Source of the DNA: JALZEG01 sp035942255
GTDB taxonomy: Bacteria; Actinomycetota; CADDZG01; WHSQ01
NCBI GenBank assembly: GCA_035942255.1
Contig: DASZDG010000146.1
Span: 56,871-120,870, forward strand
Length of the DNA: 64,000 nucleotides
Reading direction: 5' to 3'
Within the stretch, counting starts at the first letter, position 1. Each line of letters starts with the position of its first letter. This document shows positions 60,235 through 64,000 of the stretch, one piece after another. A model generated the notes under the pieces. The model made no database searches. It saw only the letters and a list, made by a program, of their open reading frames with translations, and was not told the DNA's origin. A program made the translations under genes and the position numbers.

Positions 60235-60324
60235 CGTCAGACCTCCCCGCTCGCGCTCGCCTTGCCGAGCATGGGCGGCGGCGCCTTCGGCGAGAACTCA
60301 GATCTTTACGTTCGGGGCACGCGG

Positions 60325-60350
60325 AAAGGCCCGGCCGGAGCCGGGCCTTT
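60325..60350 (-). terminator. Terminator of the Pro/Cys-rich secreted protein gene
   Basis: A perfect 11-bp stem AAAGGCCCGGC/GCCGGGCCTTT with a 4-nt loop. It ends in A/T triplets on both sides, so it can work in either direction, and stands 18 nt after the stop of the leftward gene. Confidence 0.8.
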
Positions 60351-60367
60351 CTCGTCGTCCGATTGGC

Positions 60368-61024
60368 CTACGACACGCAGATCGCGGGCTTCGTGAGGCA
60401 GATCGGCTCCGTCACGATGGGAGGCGGGTCGGAGAAGCAATACCACTGGTTGCACCACGGGTCGGGCGGGTCTTGGATGCAGTACCACTGGTTGCACCAG
60501 GGGTCGTCGATCGGCCCGATCGTCGGGAGCGGCTTCGGCGAGACCGTCGGGAGCGGCCGCAACGTCGGAGTCGGCGGGACCGTCGGCACCGGGCCCGGGT
60601 CCGGGATGTCGTCGATCGAGACCTTCACGAGGCAGTCCGGACGGACGATCTCGCCGACGCTCGCCAGACATGTCTCGGTGCCCCCACCGCCGCCGGGGAT
60701 CGGCACGCGCACCTCGTCGTAGACGCCGTCGAGCGTGTAGCGGACGACGACGTACCCCGACGTCCCCGACCCGGCCCCCAGAACGATCGACACTGTGCCG
60801 CCGCCTGAGTCGACGCGCGGCAGGCCGGGGAGGCCCGGCGTCTGGATGCACGCGGCGACGCCGCTGGTCGCGGGGACGCGGATCTCCTGGCCGCCCGCCT
60901 CGATCGTCGCGCCGGTGGTTCCCGGCAAGCCGACGCAGTTCTCCGCCTGGGCGGCCGTTGCTCCCGCGAGCAACGCCCCCAGCACCGCCACCCCGAGGGG
61001 AAGCGCGATCCATCTCTTCGACAT
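60368..61024 (-). CDS. Secreted Pro-rich protein with tandem DPWCNQWYC repeats
   Basis: A 218-residue exported protein (signal peptide about residues 1-26, cleavage after AQA). A beta-rich domain of about 100 residues with cysteines comes first, then a Pro/Thr linker (PTVPPTPTLRPLPTVSPKP), then two copies of DPWCNQWYC[IF]xDPP, and a final CLTKPAIC. The linker plus Cys/Trp repeats suggest an extracellular binding or structural module. No family recognised. Confidence 0.68.
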   Translation of the reverse strand: MSKRWIALPLGVAVLGALLAGATAAQAENCVGLPGTTGATIEAGGQEIRVPATSGVAACIQTPGLPGLPRVDSGGGTVSIVLGAGSGTSGYVVVRYTLDGVYDEVRVPIPGGGGGTETCLASVGEIVRPDCLVKVSIDDIPDPGPVPTVPPTPTLRPLPTVSPKPLPTIGPIDDPWCNQWYCIQDPPDPWCNQWYCFSDPPPIVTEPICLTKPAICVS

Positions 61025-61160
61025 GTCCACCCACTTTCGTCCGGTTCCCGCCCTATCGGCGACCTCTTCGTGGCATTTGCTCGAATTCCTCCCCGCCCGG
61101 AGGGGTGCGGGGCCGAGCGGCGAAGTCGTCAAGACGGCGCGCGATCGGATGGAGGTCGTC

Positions 61161-61601
61161 ATGCGACTGGGTTTGAAGAAGGCAGTGACCGCAGCTATCG
61201 CCATCGGGCTCCTCGGCGGCGCCCTCCCCGCGACGACACAGGCCGGGCCGAAGCGCAAGCCGAAGAAGTTCACGGCCTCCGGCCTGATAGCCGGCGCAGG
61301 GCTCGTCACCCACTCCAACTTCATCGCGCAGTGCCCCGACCTTCCGGCGTCGCAGGGCGTGGACGCGTACGTCGTGGAAGTTCCGATGGAGTTCGGCGTG
61401 AAGCCGTCGGAGGCCACGGTGAAGGCCACGTCGGTGAGCGCGGAGCCGACGGTGGAGCTGAGCTACTACAGCTACGGCTGCGCGCAGGGAGAGCTCTACG
61501 TGAAGGCGCCGGCGACGGTCCCTGCGGGAACCGGCTTCATCGTCGTCCAGGACATCCAGGGCGGCGCGGTCGACTTCGAGCTGACGCTAACGCAGAGATA
61601 G
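61161..61601 (+). CDS. Secreted protein of unknown function
   Basis: A 146-residue exported protein (MRLGLKKAVTAAIAIGLLGG, cleavage near TQA). The mature part is a beta-rich domain of about 115 residues with two cysteines (AQCPDL and YGCAQG), containing VDAYVVEVPMEFG and VELSYYSYGC. This resembles small extracellular sandwich domains but matches no named family I know. GGAGG at 5 nt marks this ATG over one 12 nt upstream. Confidence 0.65.
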   Translation: MRLGLKKAVTAAIAIGLLGGALPATTQAGPKRKPKKFTASGLIAGAGLVTHSNFIAQCPDLPASQGVDAYVVEVPMEFGVKPSEATVKATSVSAEPTVELSYYSYGCAQGELYVKAPATVPAGTGFIVVQDIQGGAVDFELTLTQR

Positions 61602-61611
61602 CAACGATCCT

Positions 61612-62298
61612 CTAGCGCGCGGCCCCCTCGGCAAGCAGTCGCGGGCCGGTCTCGCAGAGGTCGAAGAGCACGCACTCGGAGCACAGCGGGACGCGCGCTT
61701 TGCAGATCGTCCTGCCGTGGTTGATGAGCTGGACGTGCAGCTCGTAACGGAGCTCGGCCGGGACCGCGCGCTTCAGGGTCTTGTGGGCCGCGTCGGCCGT
61801 CGCGTTGGCGGCGATCCAGCCGAGCCTCTTCGTCACGCGGTGGACGTGCGTGTCGATCGGGAACGCGTCGCGGCCCATCGAGAACACGAGCACGCACGCC
61901 GCGGTCTTCGGCCCGACGCCCGGGAGCGAGCAGAGGTAGTCCTCGACCTCGTCGTCGGTCAGGCCGCTCAGACGCGCCAGGTCGATCGTCCCCTCGCGCG
62001 CCTCTATCTCCTCGAGGATCGCCTGGATGCGCGGCGCCTTCTGGACGGCGAGGCCCCCGGAGCGGATCGAGTCCTCGACCTCGTGCACGGGAGCGGACGC
62101 GACCTCCTCCCACGAGACGAAGCGCTCCTTCAGCGACCTGAACGCGCGCGCGGTGTTGACGTCCGACGTGTGCTGCGAGAGCACGGTCATCACGAGCTCG
62201 TCGAGCGGGTCGAGACGCGGCTTCGGCGTGAACGAGCCCTGCTGCTTCAGCAGCCTCCGGTGGACCGCGCGGATCCGTCGAGACGAAGGAGCCGCCAG
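61612..62298 (-). CDS. nth: Endonuclease III, probable non-AUG start
   Basis: DNA glycosylase/AP lyase for oxidised pyrimidines. Visible are LSQHTSDVNTARAF, the helix-hairpin-helix LPGVGPKTAACVLVF with the catalytic lysine, the aspartate in FPIDTHVHRVTKRL, and the 4Fe-4S set C-x6-C-x2-C-x5-C (CKARVPLCSECVLFDLC). Family similarity starts well before the first GTG (62193): RIRAVHRRLLKQQG and PLDELV lie upstream in frame. The frame is open back to the dnaB stop, where a CTG directly follows the TAG, giving 228 residues; a start at GTG 62193 would lose the first helix. Confidence 0.88.
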   Translation of the reverse strand: MAAPSSRRIRAVHRRLLKQQGSFTPKPRLDPLDELVMTVLSQHTSDVNTARAFRSLKERFVSWEEVASAPVHEVEDSIRSGGLAVQKAPRIQAILEEIEAREGTIDLARLSGLTDDEVEDYLCSLPGVGPKTAACVLVFSMGRDAFPIDTHVHRVTKRLGWIAANATADAAHKTLKRAVPAELRYELHVQLINHGRTICKARVPLCSECVLFDLCETGPRLLAEGAAR

Positions 62299-63663
62299 CT
62301 ACGGCACCCGAGCGATCGACGCGAAACGCGTGTACTGGTTCATGAACGCGAGGCGCACCGTGCCCGTCGGGCCGTTGCGGTGCTTCGCGACGATGAGCTC
62401 GGCCTCGCCCCGCGCCTCGGAGTCCGGGTTGTAGACCTCGTCGCGGTACAGGAACATCACGATGTCCGCGTCCTGCTCGATCGCGCCGCTCTCACGGAGG
62501 TCGCCGAGCATCGGCCGCTTGTCGCTCCTCGAGTCGACCATCCGGTTCAGCTGCGACGCGCACACGACCGGCACGCCCAGCTCCTTCGCGAGGATCTTCA
62601 GCGAGCGCGAGATCTCCGACACCTCCTGCTGCCGGTTCTCCGACCGACGCGGCCCCTGCATGAGCTGGAGGTAGTCGATGATGATCATGCCGAGCCCGTG
62701 GCGCGCCTTGAGCCGCCGGCACTTCGCACGCATCTCCATCAGCGTGATGTTCGCGGAGTCGTCGATGAAGATCGGGGCCTCGGCGAGACGCCCGAGCGCG
62801 GCCGACAATCGCGTCCAGTCCTGCTCCTGCAGCGAGCCCTTGCGGATGCGCTGGGAGTCGACCTTGCCTTCGGACGCGAGGAACCTCTGCACGAGCTCCT
62901 GGCGCCCCATCTCGAGGCTGAAGATCACGACCGGCTGGTTCTGGCGCACCGCGGCGTTGAGGGCGAAGTCGCCCATGAGCGCGGACTTCCCCATCGAGGG
63001 CCGCGCCGCGACGATGATGAGGTTCGAGGCCTGGAAGCCCGTGGTCCAGTCGTCGAGGTCCGGGAACCCCGACGCGAGGCCGGTGACGCTCTCGCCGCGT
63101 TCGCACAGCGCCTCGATGTTCTCCATCCCCTCGATCAGGAGGTCCCTGATCGGGTGGACCGTGTCGCGGAGCCTGCGGTCGGCTACCTGGTAGATGACCT
63201 CCTCGGCCTGGTCGGTCGCCGCCGCGACGTCCTCGGGGATCGAGAAGCCGATCTCCTGGACCTCGAGCCCCGCCGAGATCAGCCGGCGGAGCTGCGCGTG
63301 CTCCTCGACGATGCGCGCGTAGTGGGCCGCGCTGGATGCCGTCGGGTAGGCCTCGAGGAGGCCGTGGATGTACGGCTTGCCGCCGATCTGCTCGAGGGAG
63401 CCGCGACGCTTGAGCTCGTCCGCGACCGTGATGGCGTCGGCGGCCTCGCCCCGGGCGTAAAGGTCGAGGATCGTCTGGTAGATCTCGGAGTGCGCGGGCT
63501 TGTAGAAGTCGTCGGCGCGGACCGTCTCGACGACGTTGGCGATCGCTTCCTTGGATTCCAGCATCGCACCGAGCACGGACTGCTCGGCGTCGATGTTGTG
63601 CGGTGGGATCCGGTTCGGCCGCGGCCGGTCGAGCGTCGAGACCCCTGCTGCACGCTGCGCCAA
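62299..63663 (-). CDS. dnaB: Replicative DNA helicase DnaB
   Basis: A 454-residue hexameric helicase. The N-terminal primase-interacting domain (PPHNIDAEQSVLGAML to about residue 150) is followed by a RecA-like motor with Walker A AARPSMGKSAL, LEMGRQELVQR, Walker B MIIIDYLQLM, CASQLNRMVD, and an arginine-finger region ending KHRNGPTGTV. No intein is present. A TTG with GGGGAGGAG at 6 nt is preferred as start; an upstream in-frame GTG would add 13 residues encoded across the SOS box. Confidence 0.95.
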   Translation of the reverse strand: MAQRAAGVSTLDRPRPNRIPPHNIDAEQSVLGAMLESKEAIANVVETVRADDFYKPAHSEIYQTILDLYARGEAADAITVADELKRRGSLEQIGGKPYIHGLLEAYPTASSAAHYARIVEEHAQLRRLISAGLEVQEIGFSIPEDVAAATDQAEEVIYQVADRRLRDTVHPIRDLLIEGMENIEALCERGESVTGLASGFPDLDDWTTGFQASNLIIVAARPSMGKSALMGDFALNAAVRQNQPVVIFSLEMGRQELVQRFLASEGKVDSQRIRKGSLQEQDWTRLSAALGRLAEAPIFIDDSANITLMEMRAKCRRLKARHGLGMIIIDYLQLMQGPRRSENRQQEVSEISRSLKILAKELGVPVVCASQLNRMVDSRSDKRPMLGDLRESGAIEQDADIVMFLYRDEVYNPDSEARGEAELIVAKHRNGPTGTVRLAFMNQYTRFASIARVP

Positions 63664-63679
63664 CTGACTCCTCCCCCTG

Positions 63680-63693
63680 CGAACGTACGTTCG
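63680..63693. promoter_or_regulatory. Perfect LexA (SOS) box in the dnaB promoter
   Basis: CGAACGTACGTTCG is a perfect 14-bp palindrome and fits the Gram-positive/actinobacterial LexA consensus CGAAC-N4-GTTCG. On the minus strand CATAAT (63699-63694) abuts it as a -10 box, so LexA would cover the transcription start of dnaB. Confidence 0.8.
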
Positions 63694-63702
63694 ATTATGC
63701 AC

Positions 63703-64000
63703 GGCGTGGGCGGGAGGCGGTGGATTAGCCCGGGGAAGGCGGCGAGGCTGCCTCCGCCTCGTGGAGGACGTTAGGGGGCCAAGCCTGCGCGGGTCTAGTG
63801 GGGTGTGGAACCCGTGGAGAACCCCCTCTAGCGGCCCGAAGGGGAGGGAAACCTGTGGAAACGCGAAAGAAAATGGGGCCGAGGGGAGAACGGGGGCCGC
63901 GGACCTTTCAGGCCGTCAGTCTTGTTTGCGTGCGCACCCCCAGGGACGTGCAAACGTTCGTCCACATCGAAAGTACTGCGACCGTCGAACGACAGAATTT
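63703..64000. other. Non-coding region at the right edge
   Basis: I see no convincing gene. The stretch is purine-rich with several TGTGGA-type words (63806, 63852) and an inverted GTTTGC...GCAAAC pair near 63925-63956. TGTGGAAAC resembles half of a DnaA box, but no clustered consensus TTATCCACA is found. Upstream dnaB control elements probably lie in its first 30 nt. Confidence 0.4.

Noticed and set aside
63780..63980. Possible replication origin near dnaB from TGTGGA words
   Set aside because: The words match only part of a DnaA box, there is no cluster of TTATCCACA, no AT-rich unwinding element, and no dnaA or dnaN nearby.

Overview
The window is a high-GC chromosomal segment that reads as a member of the Actinomycetota. 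Supporting signs are a mycothiol-conjugate amidase (mca), a dnaK-grpE-dnaJ-hspR operon ending in the MerR-type repressor HspR, a Dcd enzyme resembling the actinobacterial bifunctional dCTP deaminase/dUTPase, a LigC plus stand-alone LigD-polymerase pair, and many leaderless genes whose TANNNT box lies 6 nt before a GTG or ATG start. No class or genus can be named from sequence alone. I see no insertion sequence, prophage, CRISPR array or rRNA; the only RNA gene is tRNA-Gly(CCC).

Layout. 1-863: 3' end of a secreted RTX-type repeat protein. 890-1522: LURP-one-like protein. 1519-10282 (minus): a tightly coupled purine operon, purB-purC-(membrane protein)-purS-purQ-purL-purF, followed by a soluble histidine kinase and a response regulator. 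10344-11510 (minus): five tandem genes for tiny secreted Cys/aromatic proteins. 11620-16735: methyltransferase, purE-purK, and the opposing dodecin-purA-purD set. 16860-18550: ECF sigma factor with a coupled membrane protein. 18593-21086: ATP-dependent DNA ligase, LigD-type polymerase and a P-loop kinase. 21174-23214: two secreted four-Cys miniproteins and small membrane proteins. 23279-26274: DUF255 thioredoxin-fold protein, ArfB, and a MazEF-like toxin-antitoxin pair with a palindromic operator. 26271-33386: glycosyltransferase, membrane proteins, FtsH-like protease, Mca, LysM/transglycosylase. 33576-38073: nadA-nadC, ilvA, class II DAHP synthase. 38100-39150: a visibly less GC-rich patch with three unknown genes. 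39227-39460 (minus): a SelW/Rdx-family gene with an in-frame UGA and a SECIS-like hairpin. 39561-42787: lemA, htpX, a secreted propeller-like protein. 42819-48559 (minus): MFS transporter, hydrolase, hspR, dnaJ, grpE, dnaK. 48697-50970: DUF2007 protein, an operon of three double-glycine-leader peptides, a secreted TolB-like protein. 51060-58857: iron-sulfur oxidoreductase, VOC and DUF4389 proteins, TetR-MmpL, DinB, dcd, DUF2007/zinc ribbon. 58904-63663: tRNA-Gly, a second RTX protein, secreted proteins, nth, and dnaB with a perfect SOS box in its promoter.

Functional themes. Ten purine genes sit in three blocks, with purM, purN and purH absent from the window. The purine operon is stitched together by 4-nt start/stop overlaps, which locate a CTG start for purC. 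Ten genes encode very small Cys-containing peptides in three unrelated families: five secreted two-Cys, two secreted four-Cys and three double-Gly-leader peptides. They are the strongest candidates for an undescribed system, although no maturation enzyme or peptidase-transporter is present here. The selenoprotein implies selenocysteine machinery elsewhere in the genome.
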